64,000 nt of DNA from Intrasporangiaceae bacterium URHB0013 (GTDB lineage: Bacteria; Actinomycetota; Actinomycetes; Actinomycetales; Dermatophilaceae). Within the stretch, counting starts at the first letter, position 1. The number at the start of each line of letters is the position of its first letter. Below, piece by piece: positions 8,625 through 17,013 of the stretch. The notes below the pieces were generated by a model, which was not told where the DNA came from, searched no databases, and was given only the letters and a program-made list of their open reading frames with translations. The translations under genes and the position numbers were made by a program. The stretch lies in NCBI GenBank assembly GCA_000620545.1, contig JIBA01000014.1, forward strand, positions 310,001-374,000, read 5' to 3'.

Positions 8625-9998
8625 TCAGTCGGTCGAGATGAAGACGTTCTTGACGTCGGTGAACGCGTCGAGCGCGTCGGGGCCCAGCTCGCGCCCGATC
8701 CCGCTCTGCTTGAAGCCACCGAAGGGGGTCGAGTACCGCACGCTGCTGTGGGAGTTGACCGAGAGGTTGCCGGCTTCGACACCACGCGCCACGCGCAGGC
8801 CGCGACCGATGTCGCGGGTCCAGATCGACCCCGAGAGGCCGTATGCCGTGTCGTTGGCCTTGGCGACGGCGTCGCCCTCGTCGTCGAAGGGCATGACGGC
8901 GACCACGGGTCCGAACACCTCCTCCTGCCAGACCCGGTCGCTCGTCGAGCGCGGCAGGACGACGGTCGCGGGGTACCAGTAGCCCCTGCCGTCAGGAGCG
9001 TCGCCCCGGAAGGCGACGTCGACGGGCTCGGTGGCGTCCTCGACGTACGAGCGCACCGTGTCGCGCTGGCCGCCGCTGATGAGCGGACCCATCTCGGCGC
9101 CCTCGTCACGGGGGTCGGAGACGACGACCGCGCGCACCGCCGTCTCGAAGTGCCCCATGAAGGTGTCGAAGACGCTGCGCTCGACGAGGATGCGGCTGCG
9201 GGCGCAGCAGTCCTGGCCCGCGTTGTCGAAGACGCCGTAGGGCGCGCGCGCGGCGGCGAGCTCGAAGTCGGAGTCGGCGAAGACGATGTTGGCGCTCTTG
9301 CCGCCGAGCTCGAGCGTGACGCGCTTGACCTGGTCCGCGGCGCCCCTCATGACGCGCTGGCCCACGGAGGTCGAACCCGTGAAGCAGATCTTGCGCACGT
9401 CGGGGTGCGTGACGAAGCGCTCGCCCACCACCGTGCCCTTCCCGGGGACCACGGTGAGGACTCCCTCGGGGATCCCGGCCTCGAGGGCGAGCTCGCCGAG
9501 CCTCATGGCCGTGAGCGGCGTCAGCTCCGCCGGCTTGAGCACGACCGTGTTGCCGGCAGCGAGGGCAGGCGCGAAGCCCCAGCCGGCGATCGGCATCGGG
9601 AAGTTCCAGGGGACGATGATGCCGACGACGCCGAGCGGCTCCCTGAAGGTGATGTCGATGCCGCCCGCGACGGGTATCTGGCGGCCGAAGTTCCGCTCCG
9701 GCGCCCCGGAGTAGTAGGCGAGGACGTCGCGGACGTTGCCCGCCTCCCAGCGCGCGTTGCCGATCGTGTGCCCGGCGTTCTCGACCTCGAGCAGGGCGAG
9801 CTCCTCCTGGTGCTCGCCCACGAGGTCGGAGAAACGACGCAGCAGCAGCGCGCGGTCGGCAGGGCTCACCGCCCGCCAGGCAGGGCTCGCTGCCGAGGCC
9901 CGGGCGATCGCGGCGTCGGCCTGTTCGATCGAGGCCAGGTCGACGGTGCGGACGATCTCCTCGGTCGCCGGGTTGATGACGTCGTGCGTGGTGGTCAC
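8625..9998 (-). CDS. NAD(P)-dependent aldehyde dehydrogenase
   Basis: 457-aa aldehyde dehydrogenase. The cofactor region includes VPWNFP and FTGSTSVGQ, the general base Glu is in LELGGKSAN, and the nucleophilic Cys is in NAGQDCCARSR. It is slightly shorter at the N terminus than the usual 480-500 aa. A GTG start overlaps the stop of the glutamine-synthetase-like gene as GTGA, so the two are coupled. It would oxidise the gamma-glutamyl aldehyde (PuuC role; AldC in mycobacteria). Confidence 0.88.
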   Translation of the reverse strand: MTTTHDVINPATEEIVRTVDLASIEQADAAIARASAASPAWRAVSPADRALLLRRFSDLVGEHQEELALLEVENAGHTIGNARWEAGNVRDVLAYYSGAPERNFGRQIPVAGGIDITFREPLGVVGIIVPWNFPMPIAGWGFAPALAAGNTVVLKPAELTPLTAMRLGELALEAGIPEGVLTVVPGKGTVVGERFVTHPDVRKICFTGSTSVGQRVMRGAADQVKRVTLELGGKSANIVFADSDFELAAARAPYGVFDNAGQDCCARSRILVERSVFDTFMGHFETAVRAVVVSDPRDEGAEMGPLISGGQRDTVRSYVEDATEPVDVAFRGDAPDGRGYWYPATVVLPRSTSDRVWQEEVFGPVVAVMPFDDEGDAVAKANDTAYGLSGSIWTRDIGRGLRVARGVEAGNLSVNSHSSVRYSTPFGGFKQSGIGRELGPDALDAFTDVKNVFISTD

Positions 9999-11362
9999 AG
10001 TCGTTCGAATCCTCTCTTGCGCTCCCAGTCCGTGACGGCCGCGTTGAAGGCCGTGATCTCGACGTCCGCGGCGTTGACGTAGTGCTCGACGACCTCGTCG
10101 CCGAAGGCCTCCCTCGCCACGGCCGACCCGGCCAGCAGGTCACGTGCCTCGAGGAGCGTGGCCGGCACCCGCGGCTTGTCCGACGTGTAGGCGTTGCCCT
10201 CGAGCGCGGGCTCGAGCGCAAGTTCGTTCTCGATGCCGTGCAGTCCACCGGCGAGCATGGCGGCGACGGCGAGGTATGGGTTGAGGTCACCGCCCCCGAC
10301 GCGGTTCTCGACACGCAGACCCGCGCCGTGGCCGACCACGCGCAAGGCGCAGGTGCGGTTGTCACGACCCCAGGCGACCGCGGTCGGGGCGAAGCTCGCG
10401 GACGCGAAACGCTTGTAGGAGTTGATGTTCGGCGCATAGAAGTAGGTCAGCTCGCGCTGCGTGGCGAGGATGCCGGCGAGGAAGTGCTCGAACATCGCGC
10501 TGTGCCCGTGCTCGCGGTCCTCGTCGACGAAGACGGTCTCGCCGTCGAGCCCACGCAGCGACAGGTGGATGTGGCACGAGCTGCCCTCGCGCTGGTCGAA
10601 CTTGGCCATGAACGTCAGCGACTGTCCGTGGTGGGCAGCGATCTCCTTGGCTGCGTTGCGGTAGACGACGTGGTTGTCGCACGTCCGCAGGGCCGTGTCG
10701 AAGAGGAAGCCGATCTCGTGCTGGCCGTAGTTGCACTCGCCCTTGGCGCTCTCCACGACCGCGCCGGCGGCGTACATCTCGTTGCGGATCTCGCGCAGCA
10801 GCGGCTCGACGCGGTCGCCCCCGAGGATCGAGTAGTCCACGTTGTAGCGGTTTGCCGGCGTGAGGCCGGTGTAGTTGGCGTCCCAGGCCTGCTCGTAGGA
10901 CTCCTGGAAGACGATGAACTCGAGCTCGGTGCCGCAGTGCGCGGCCATCCCGAGCGCCGCGGCCCGGTCGATCTGCGCCTTGAGCACCGACCGGGGCGAC
11001 TGGGCGACGGTCCCATTGCCGTCGAGCCAGGTGAGGTCGCACTGCACGGTGGCGGAGTGAGGGCTGCCGGGCGTACGCCGGAGCGTGTCGAGGTCGAGGT
11101 CGAAGAACATGTCGCCGTAGCCGCGCTCCCACGAGGAGATGGCGTAGCCGTCGACGGTGTTCATGTCGACGTCGACGGCCAGCAGGTAGTTGCAACCCTC
11201 GGTCCCGTCCTCGAGCACGTGGTCGAGGAAGTACTGGCCGTGCAGCCGCTTGCCCTGCAGGCGACCCTGCATGTCGGTGAACGCGACGACGACGGTGTCG
11301 ATGTCACCGCACCCGATGGCCTCGCGGAGCCGGTCGAGCGTGAGCGGGGGTGGGGACGCCAT
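9995..11362 (-). CDS. Glutamine synthetase-like gamma-glutamylamine ligase
   Basis: 455-aa protein of the glutamine synthetase fold, nearer to PuuA/GlnA3/GlnA4 than to housekeeping GlnA. The metal-ligand motif ELEFIVF, the HIHLSL motif and NRTCALRVVG are visible. Such enzymes attach glutamate to an amine (polyamine or ethanolamine) with ATP, opening its catabolism. ATG at 11362 with AGGAAGG upstream; the frame is open further up but lacks conservation. It lies 20 bases after the FadR-type regulator. The substrate could be putrescine, another polyamine or ethanolamine. Confidence 0.85.
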   Translation of the reverse strand: MASPPPLTLDRLREAIGCGDIDTVVVAFTDMQGRLQGKRLHGQYFLDHVLEDGTEGCNYLLAVDVDMNTVDGYAISSWERGYGDMFFDLDLDTLRRTPGSPHSATVQCDLTWLDGNGTVAQSPRSVLKAQIDRAAALGMAAHCGTELEFIVFQESYEQAWDANYTGLTPANRYNVDYSILGGDRVEPLLREIRNEMYAAGAVVESAKGECNYGQHEIGFLFDTALRTCDNHVVYRNAAKEIAAHHGQSLTFMAKFDQREGSSCHIHLSLRGLDGETVFVDEDREHGHSAMFEHFLAGILATQRELTYFYAPNINSYKRFASASFAPTAVAWGRDNRTCALRVVGHGAGLRVENRVGGGDLNPYLAVAAMLAGGLHGIENELALEPALEGNAYTSDKPRVPATLLEARDLLAGSAVAREAFGDEVVEHYVNAADVEITAFNAAVTDWERKRGFERL

Positions 11363-11382
11363 GTTCGTGCCTTCCTGTGGTC

Positions 11383-12132
11383 CTAGCCGATGAGGCCACG
11401 GAGCAGCGCGGAGGTGGCATCGCAGTGCTCCTCCATGACAGCCCGGGCTCGTTCCGCGTTGCCGCCGAGGATGGCCCCGACGACCTGGTGGTGCTGGGCG
11501 TTCGAGTGCTCGATGTTGCGCCGGAGGACCGGGATCGCCATCAGCATGTCGTGCAGGGCCGCCTGGGACCGCGTGACGGCGTCGACGAGCATGGGAGAGC
11601 CGGAGAGCGTCGCGATGGCCAGGTGCAGGCGTGAGTCGGCGACGCGGTGCGCCGCCGGGTCGGAGGCATCGTCGACGTCGGCGAGGCAGTCGCTGAGCCA
11701 CGCCCGCTGGTCACCGGCGAGCGGCTGCGTCGCCGCGAGCCACGCCGCTCCGGGCTCGACGACGCGGCGGAAGGTCAGCGCGTCGCGCATGGCCGCTCCG
11801 CTGCGCACGAACGCACCGGTCGTGCCCGACGGCAGCTCGGCCGCGTCGGTGACCGAGGTCCCGCCACCGCGCCCACGCCGCGTCGTGAGGAGCCCGGAGT
11901 CGCGCAGGGCGGCAATCGCCTCTCGCAGCGTGTTGCGACTGACGCCAAGCCTCTCGGCGAGCACGCGCTCGGGGGGCAGCTGCTCGCCGCGCGCGAAGAC
12001 GCCGAGCCTGATCGCGGTCGCGAGCTGCTCGACGGTGCCCTCGAAGACGTTGCCGACGACGGGGCGCAGCACGACGTCCGGCAGGGACGGCTGTCGTGCG
12101 GCTGCGCTCACGTGTCGATCCAATACCGTCAC
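11383..12132 (-). CDS. GntR/FadR-family regulator of the gamma-glutamylation operon
   Basis: 249-aa regulator. The winged helix (RGEQLPPERVLAERLGVSRNTLREAIAALRDSGLL) is followed by an FCD-type helical ligand domain with metal-site Asp/His residues. The open frame extends to 12165, but an ATG there would lie inside the palindromic operator. The GTG at 12132 has GAGG 8 bases upstream and leaves the operator outside the gene, so it is preferred; a GTG 15 bases on is also possible. Probably self-regulated and controlling the catabolic genes. Confidence 0.82.
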   Translation of the reverse strand: MTVLDRHVSAAARQPSLPDVVLRPVVGNVFEGTVEQLATAIRLGVFARGEQLPPERVLAERLGVSRNTLREAIAALRDSGLLTTRRGRGGGTSVTDAAELPSGTTGAFVRSGAAMRDALTFRRVVEPGAAWLAATQPLAGDQRAWLSDCLADVDDASDPAAHRVADSRLHLAIATLSGSPMLVDAVTRSQAALHDMLMAIPVLRRNIEHSNAQHHQVVGAILGGNAERARAVMEEHCDATSALLRGLIG

Positions 12133-12144
12133 TTCCACCTCGTC

Positions 12145-12166
12145 AATGGTCTGACAAAGCACCATT
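12145..12166. promoter_or_regulatory. Candidate FadR-family operator
   Basis: AATGGT and ACCATT form inverted arms around a 10-base centre just upstream of the regulator, resembling the TGGT/ACCA half-sites known for FadR-subfamily proteins. The nine bases AATGGTCTG recur (reverse orientation) near 14067-14079 upstream of the permease, a possible second site. Confidence 0.6.
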
Positions 12167-12274
12167 CAGCGTGTCCCGTGTCATGGCACCGCAGCGGACC
12201 CCCGGCGCGTCCCGGAGGGGGTGGCCGGAGCCCGACCACCCGCGCGCGACGGACTCGACGACGAGGACTCCCGT

Positions 12275-12323
12275 GGCGAGCCGGCCGACCGGGCCGGGAG
12301 CGGGTCCGGCCGCGCCCTCGGCT
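12275..12323 (-). terminator. Possible terminator after the permease gene
   Basis: CGAGCCGGCCG pairs with CGGCCG and CGGCTCG just beyond the permease stop. There is no T run, so it may be only a partial terminator within the operon. Confidence 0.4.
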
Positions 12324-12328
12324 CGGGG

Positions 12329-13921
12329 TCACTCGCTGAACGCGTCGACGACCTCGGGATCGATGTTGGTCTTCGGGCCCTTGAACCAGTGCCGGGCCGA
12401 GACCTGCCACCACACGGCCAGCACGAGCAGGGAGCCGAGCGTGAGGATCGGGGCGTAGTTGACGAACTTCCACTCGAAGCCTTCGGTGAAGGGCACGCCC
12501 CCGGGGACGAAGGGCAGGATGAAGTAGATCGAGATGATGGCGATCTCGATGACGGCCACGAGGTTCATCCACTTGTACTTGGGCCCGTTCGTCCACGACC
12601 CGGGCACGAAGGCGTCGCCCATCTTCCACCGCAGCCAGATCGGGATGAGGAAGGCCAGGTAGAGGCCGATGACGGCGACCGAGACGACGGCGTAGAAGGC
12701 CGTCGGCACGATGAGTGGCGCCTCCTCGGTGCCGATGTTGACCTCGACGAGTGCAGGCAGCGTGATCATCGCGCTGACGACGCCGACGAGCATGACGGCG
12801 TTGGCGGGCACCTTCGCGGCGGTCAGGCTCGACCACAGGCGCGATCCCGGCACGGCCCCGTCACGGCTGAACGCGAACGTCATGCGAGAGGCACTCGTCA
12901 TGCACGACGTCGTGCAGAAGAACTGCCCCACCGCGGAGATCGTGAGGATCGCCGCCGCCCACTTCGAGTCCATGGCGTGCGTGAAGATGTAGGCCACACC
13001 GCCGCCGCCGACGCCGGCGTTGTCCGGGTTGCCGTCGGCTCCGTCCGGAACTGCGAAGAGGAAGCAGAGCAGCAGGATCCAGCCGCCGATGGCGGAGTAG
13101 AAGATCGAGCGCCAGATCCCTTGTGCCGCAGCCTTCGACGCCGCCGAGGTCTCTTCCGAGAGGTGGGCCGAGGCGTCGAAGCCGGTGATCGTGTACTGGG
13201 TCAGCAGGAGGCCGAACGGGACGATGAGGAGCCAGTAGGTCGGTGACGACGTGGAGCCCTCGGCGTAGCCCGAGTTGTTGAAGCGTTCGGTGAAGACGTA
13301 GGAGAAGCTCTGGTGGTTGTCGGGCACGAGGATGAGGATGAGGATGATGGCCGTGGCGCCGACGACGTGCCACCACACCGAGACGTTGTTCATGATCGCC
13401 ATGAGGTGGCCGCTGAAGATGTTGAGCACGGCGGCTGCGACGAGCACGACGAGGAAGATCCAGAAGACACGCGTCAGGGAGTACCCGTCGGCGTAGCCCG
13501 TGGACCAGGTGCTGAGAGCCAGGTCGATGAAGGTGGCGCAGCCGTAGGCGACGGAGGCCGTGACGGCGACGAGGCCGATGAGGTTGAGCCAGCCGGTGAA
13601 GAAGCCGGCGCGCGCGCCGCCCATCTTGTTGGCCCACCAGTAGATGCCACCCGACGTGGGGTAGGCCGACACGAGCTCGGACATCGTCAGACCGATGATG
13701 AGGATGAACGCGGCCACGATCGGCCAGCCCCACGAGATCGCGATGGGTCCGCCGTTGTTGAAGCCCTGGCCGAACGTCGTGAAGCAGCCCGCGAGGATCG
13801 AGATGATGGAGAAGGAGATCGCGAAGTTCGAGAAACCCGACCACGACCGGTCGAGCTCCTGCTTGTAGCCGAGTTCCGCCAAGCGGCGTTCGTCGTCGGA
13901 GAGATTCGTTGCCTGAGCCAT
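12329..13921 (-). CDS. APC-family amino acid/polyamine permease
   Basis: 530-aa membrane protein with about 12 predicted hydrophobic segments. The first segment begins FSNFAISFSIISILAG, which is typical of the amino-acid/polyamine/ethanolamine permease branch of APC transporters. The cytoplasmic C terminus ends DPEVVDAFSE. ATG at 13921 with GGGAG upstream. It heads the gamma-glutamylation operon, so it probably imports the amine that the GS-like enzyme activates. Substrate not decidable from sequence. Confidence 0.85.
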   Translation of the reverse strand: MAQATNLSDDERRLAELGYKQELDRSWSGFSNFAISFSIISILAGCFTTFGQGFNNGGPIAISWGWPIVAAFILIIGLTMSELVSAYPTSGGIYWWANKMGGARAGFFTGWLNLIGLVAVTASVAYGCATFIDLALSTWSTGYADGYSLTRVFWIFLVVLVAAAVLNIFSGHLMAIMNNVSVWWHVVGATAIILILILVPDNHQSFSYVFTERFNNSGYAEGSTSSPTYWLLIVPFGLLLTQYTITGFDASAHLSEETSAASKAAAQGIWRSIFYSAIGGWILLLCFLFAVPDGADGNPDNAGVGGGGVAYIFTHAMDSKWAAAILTISAVGQFFCTTSCMTSASRMTFAFSRDGAVPGSRLWSSLTAAKVPANAVMLVGVVSAMITLPALVEVNIGTEEAPLIVPTAFYAVVSVAVIGLYLAFLIPIWLRWKMGDAFVPGSWTNGPKYKWMNLVAVIEIAIISIYFILPFVPGGVPFTEGFEWKFVNYAPILTLGSLLVLAVWWQVSARHWFKGPKTNIDPEVVDAFSE

Positions 13922-14208
13922 CCTGCACTCCCATCTTCGGTATGAAGTTGGACCGATGCTAGCGCTGCGCATCGCGGCCGAACAGACCTCCGAGTGGCCT
14001 GTTCCGTGCTGGGAGAAGGCCTCTGCACGTGGTTTTCGGGGTCACTACCGGGCCAAAGGAGCCAGAACAGACCATTCGGACACGCACCCTGTGGTCGCGC
14101 CACGGCCCGGGAGGTACAGCGGGACGGGCGCCCGGCTCGAGGCCGTGCGACACCCATCGGCGTCAGGGGACGCGCACCTGCGCGACGACGTGGCCCCGGT
14201 CCCGCCGG
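13922..14208. other. Intergenic region between permease and ilvE
   Basis: Upstream region of the permease. It contains two GAACAGACC copies (near 13980 and 14068), one extending to the AATGGTCTG half-site also found in the FadR-type operator. I see no conserved ORF; the open frames on both strands are shadows of neighbours. Confidence 0.5.
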
Positions 14209-15327
14209 TCAGACGAGCTGCGTCAGCCAGCCGTGGGAGTCCTCGGCGCGACCGTACTGGATGTCGAGGAGCTTGGTCCGGATGGCCTCGGCGTAGCGGT
14301 CCTCGTGGCCCTCGCGCCGATGGTCGACGGAGCCGCCTGCCCAGCGCAGCTCGCCGACCGGCGTGACGACGGCCGCCGTGCCGCACGCGAAGATCTCGAC
14401 GATGTCGCCGCTGGCCGCACCCTGCTTCCACTCCTCGATCGGGATGCGGCGCTCCTCGGGCTCGAGGTCGAGCTCCTTGGCGATCTCGAGGATCGAGCTG
14501 CGGGTCACACCCTCGAGGATCGAGCCGGTGAGCTCGGGCGTGATGATGCGCCCGTCCTTGGTCACGAGGAAGAGGTTCATGCCCCCGAGCTCCTCGATGT
14601 ACGTGTGCGTCGAGGAGTCCAGGAAGACGGCCTGGTCGCAGCCGTGCTCGATGCCTTCGAGCTGACCGGCCAGGGAGCTGGCGTAGTTCCCGCCGCACTT
14701 GGCGGCTCCCGTGCCGCCCTCGCCCGCGCGGGCGTAGTCGGTGGAGATCCACAGCGTCACCGGCTTGAGGCCGCCGGGGAAGTAGGCGCCGGCCGGGGAG
14801 GCGATGACGGAGTAGGTGACCTGCTGCGCCGGTCGCACGCCGAGGAACGCCTCGGAGGCGAACATGAACGGTCTCAGGTAGAGGCTCTTCTCCCCCGCGC
14901 CGCCGGCCGGGACCCACGCCTGGTCGACACCGACGAGCTGGCGCAGCGACTCGATGAAGTCCGCCTCGGGCAGCTCGGGCAGGGCGAGCCGACGGGCGGA
15001 ACGGGCGAACCGAGCCGCATTGGCCTCGGGACGGAAGGTCCAGATCGACCCGTCGGCGTGGCGGTAGGCCTTCATGCCCTCGAAGATCTCCTGGGCGTAG
15101 TGGAGAACCGCAGCCGCGGGGTCGAGCTGGAAGGGACCGTAGGGCCTCACCTGCGCGTCACCCCACCCGCCGTCGGCGGTCCACGTCGCGACGACCATGT
15201 GATCGGTGAAGGTCTTGCCGAAGCCAGGGTTCTCGAGGACCTCGGCGATGCGCTCGGGCGAGGTGGGGTCGTCGCGGCGCGTCACCTCGAACGACAGGGT
15301 CGAAGCCTTCGCGGCATCCGTGGACAT
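14209..15327 (-). CDS. ilvE: Branched-chain amino acid aminotransferase
   Basis: 372-aa class IV PLP aminotransferase for the last step of Ile/Leu/Val synthesis. The PLP lysine is in GTGAAKCGGNYASS, and SLYLRPFMFA, LDSSTHTYIEELGGMN and FACGTAAVVTPVG are typical. The ATG at 15327 follows TTGGAGG. Length is as in actinobacterial IlvE. No leader peptide of the cimA/ilvB type is convincing upstream. Confidence 0.95.
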   Translation of the reverse strand: MSTDAAKASTLSFEVTRRDDPTSPERIAEVLENPGFGKTFTDHMVVATWTADGGWGDAQVRPYGPFQLDPAAAVLHYAQEIFEGMKAYRHADGSIWTFRPEANAARFARSARRLALPELPEADFIESLRQLVGVDQAWVPAGGAGEKSLYLRPFMFASEAFLGVRPAQQVTYSVIASPAGAYFPGGLKPVTLWISTDYARAGEGGTGAAKCGGNYASSLAGQLEGIEHGCDQAVFLDSSTHTYIEELGGMNLFLVTKDGRIITPELTGSILEGVTRSSILEIAKELDLEPEERRIPIEEWKQGAASGDIVEIFACGTAAVVTPVGELRWAGGSVDHRREGHEDRYAEAIRTKLLDIQYGRAEDSHGWLTQLV

Positions 15328-15452
15328 GGCACAACCTCCAAGAGCGATCAGCGGTGATTCGACGTCAGGCTATCGCCCACATCGTGAGACGCAGAAGTAG
15401 GCCCGTGCCGCGGGGCCGCTGCGGTGGCCGTCCGGCCTGCGTCCGGTGCGGC

Positions 15453-16517
15453 TCAGAGCCGGGACGCGACAGCCTCGCCGATGTCCCTGGTGCTGCGGGC
15501 GGCATCCCGGCGCTCGGCGAGGTCCGCGGCGACGGCATCCTCGACGCGTGCAGCCTCCTTGTCGAGGCCGAGATGGGCGAGCAGCATGCCCACCGAGAGG
15601 ATGGCTGCGGTCGGGTCGGCACTCCCTTGGCCCGCGATGTCGGGGGCCGATCCGTGCACCGGCTCGAACATGCTCGGGGTCGTGCGAGCCGGGTTGATGT
15701 TGCCCGACGCGGCGAGCCCGATGCCGCCCGCGATCGCTGCAGCGATGTCGGTGAGGATGTCGCCGAAGAGGTTGTCGGTGACGATGACGTCGAAGCGGCC
15801 GGGGTCGGTCGCCATGAAGATCGTCGCCGCGTCGATGTGCTGGTACGCCGTCTCGACGTCCGGGAACTCGGCGCCGACCTCCTCCACGGTGCGTCGCCAC
15901 AGGTGGCCGGCATACGTGAGGACGTTGTGCTTGTGCACGAGGGTCAGGTGCCGGCGCGGCCGGGCCTGGGCACGGGCGAAGGCGTCGCGGACCACGCGCT
16001 CGACGCCGTACCGGGTGTTGACGCTGACCTCGGTCGCGATCTCGGCTGCGGTGCCGACACGCAGGGCGCCGCCGTTGCCGGTGTACGGACCCTCGGTCCC
16101 TTCGCGGACGACGACGAAGTCGATGCCGTCGGGAGCGACGCGCGCGACGTCGAGCGGGCTCGAGACGCCGGGGAAGAGCTTGGCGGGCCGCAGGTTGACG
16201 TAGTGGTCGAGGGCGAAGCGGAGCGGCAGCAGCACACCGCGCTCGAGCACGCCGCTCGGGACGCTGGGGTCGCCGATGGCGCCGAGGAGGATCGCGTCGT
16301 GACCCCGCAGCTCCTCGAGGACGGACTCGGGCAACGTCTCACCCGTGGCGTGCCAGCGGCGGGCGCCGAGGTCGTACTCGGTGGTCGTGAACGTCGGACC
16401 GCCCTCACTCGTCACCGCCTCGAGGACCTTGAGACCCTCCGCGACCACCTCGGGGCCGATGCCGTCCCCGCCGATCACGGCGATGGAGTACGCGTCCCTG
16501 ACCTGCGTCTGTGCCAT
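15453..16517 (-). CDS. leuB: 3-isopropylmalate dehydrogenase
   Basis: 354-aa NAD-dependent dehydrogenase of leucine synthesis. GGDGIGPEV is at the N terminus, substrate arginines are in the [13 protein letters not shown] region, and the Mg-site motif reads [24 protein letters not shown] -10 box (16524-16529) lies exactly 6 bases before the ATG, so transcripts can be leaderless. Farther upstream lie a 26-aa ORF and a Val-Val-Leu-Ile leader peptide that may also feed into this gene. Confidence 0.94.
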   Translation of the reverse strand: MAQTQVRDAYSIAVIGGDGIGPEVVAEGLKVLEAVTSEGGPTFTTTEYDLGARRWHATGETLPESVLEELRGHDAILLGAIGDPSVPSGVLERGVLLPLRFALDHYVNLRPAKLFPGVSSPLDVARVAPDGIDFVVVREGTEGPYTGNGGALRVGTAAEIATEVSVNTRYGVERVVRDAFARAQARPRRHLTLVHKHNVLTYAGHLWRRTVEEVGAEFPDVETAYQHIDAATIFMATDPGRFDVIVTDNLFGDILTDIAAAIAGGIGLAASGNINPARTTPSMFEPVHGSAPDIAGQGSADPTAAILSVGMLLAHLGLDKEAARVEDAVAADLAERRDAARSTRDIGEAVASRL

Positions 16518-16582
16518 GCCGTCACCTTAGAACCCGTCTTGTGATGTGGGATCTGCGTCTCAGGTGCTGAACCGGACGACAC

Positions 16583-16610
16583 AGGCCCCCACCCGGAGGG
16601 GCAGGGGCCT
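16583..16610 (-). terminator. Terminator after the 26-aa ORF
   Basis: AGGCCCC and GGGGCCT pair around a GC-rich inner stem, between the 26-aa ORF and leuB. There is no T run on either strand, so strength is uncertain. Confidence 0.6.
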
Positions 16611-16634
16611 GCTGTCAGTCCTGTCGGGCGCGAC

Positions 16635-16715
16635 TCAGTCCTCGGTGTGACCCTGGTCGCGCAGGTCCATCGACTCCTGCAGAGCCTGACGGGCGGCCTT
16701 GGCGTCTTCGCTCAT
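16635..16715 (-). CDS. 26-aa small protein behind a Val-Val-Leu-Ile leader
   Basis: Short ORF of 26 codons plus stop, starting MSEDAKAARQ and ending DQGHTED: charged, probably helical, with no membrane segment. An AAGGA site lies 8 bases before the ATG. It is preceded by a branched-chain leader peptide with a stem-loop at its stop, and followed by a hairpin. I do not recognise it. It may be a small protein of branched-chain metabolism or a second sensing ORF upstream of leuB. Confidence 0.5.
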   Translation of the reverse strand: MSEDAKAARQALQESMDLRDQGHTED

Positions 16716-16810
16716 GAAGATCAGTCCTTCGAGTTGCGGTGCAGTTGGTGGTCTCAGGTGGCTCCAGCCCGGGTGGGCGAACCGGTCAGCAGGGAGGGTG
16801 CGCGGGATCT

Positions 16811-16846
16811 CCGCGGCGAGGTGCTGACTACCTGGACTCGCCGCGG
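16811..16846 (-). promoter_or_regulatory. Hairpin overlapping the end of the VVLI leader
   Basis: CCGCGGCGAG pairs perfectly with CTCGCCGCGG (10 bp, 16-base loop). The stem covers the last codons and stop of the leader peptide, so its folding depends on ribosome position. It has the same placement as the hairpins in the cimA and ilvB leaders. Confidence 0.65.
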
Positions 16847-16875
16847 CTGGGAATAAGTACGACCTGCCGCGTCAT
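16828..16875 (-). CDS. Leader peptide with Val-Val-Leu-Ile
   Basis: 15-aa ORF reading MTRQVVLIPSRGESR. A TACCGT -10 box (16883-16888) lies 7 bases before the ATG, the same hexamer as in the cimA leader, so the transcript is probably leaderless. The VVLI run at residues 5-8 would report Val, Leu or Ile shortage. An overlapping ATG 4 bases upstream opens another frame with no such signal. Confidence 0.72.
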   Translation of the reverse strand: MTRQVVLIPSRGESR

Positions 16876-17001
16876 GCATTTCACGGTACGCCGGGCCACC
16901 GACGGATAAAGGGGGTTTCCAGCAAATGAGACGCGGTGTCCGCCATTCGTCCGGAGCAGTCGGCCGAGCCGCGCATCCCCCTCTCACGGGACTTCGACCC
17001 G

Positions 17002-17007
17002 TAGGCT
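17002..17007 (+). promoter_or_regulatory. -10 box of a leaderless transcript
   Basis: TAGGCT lies exactly 6 bases before the GTG start of the AI-2E family gene, and no ribosome site is present. The same hexamer precedes the MOSC gene start at 40486. Confidence 0.6.
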
Positions 17008-17013
17008 CGCCGC

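Noticed and set aside
14029-15357. Long plus-strand ORF (442 aa) across ilvE
   Set aside because: Antisense shadow of ilvE caused by high GC; composition is Arg/Gly/Asp-rich without family motifs.
15370-15400. Five-codon ORF (Met-Trp-Ala-Ile-Ala) upstream of ilvE as a leader peptide
   Set aside because: Its stop region contains the likely -10 box of ilvE (TAGCCT), so the ORF would be upstream of the transcript; no hairpin or terminator follows.
16754-16879. 41-codon ORF from the ATG at 16879 overlapping the VVLI leader
   Set aside because: The start is only 3 bases from the -10 box, there is no amino-acid signal, and the alternative ATG 4 bases on gives a convincing leader peptide.
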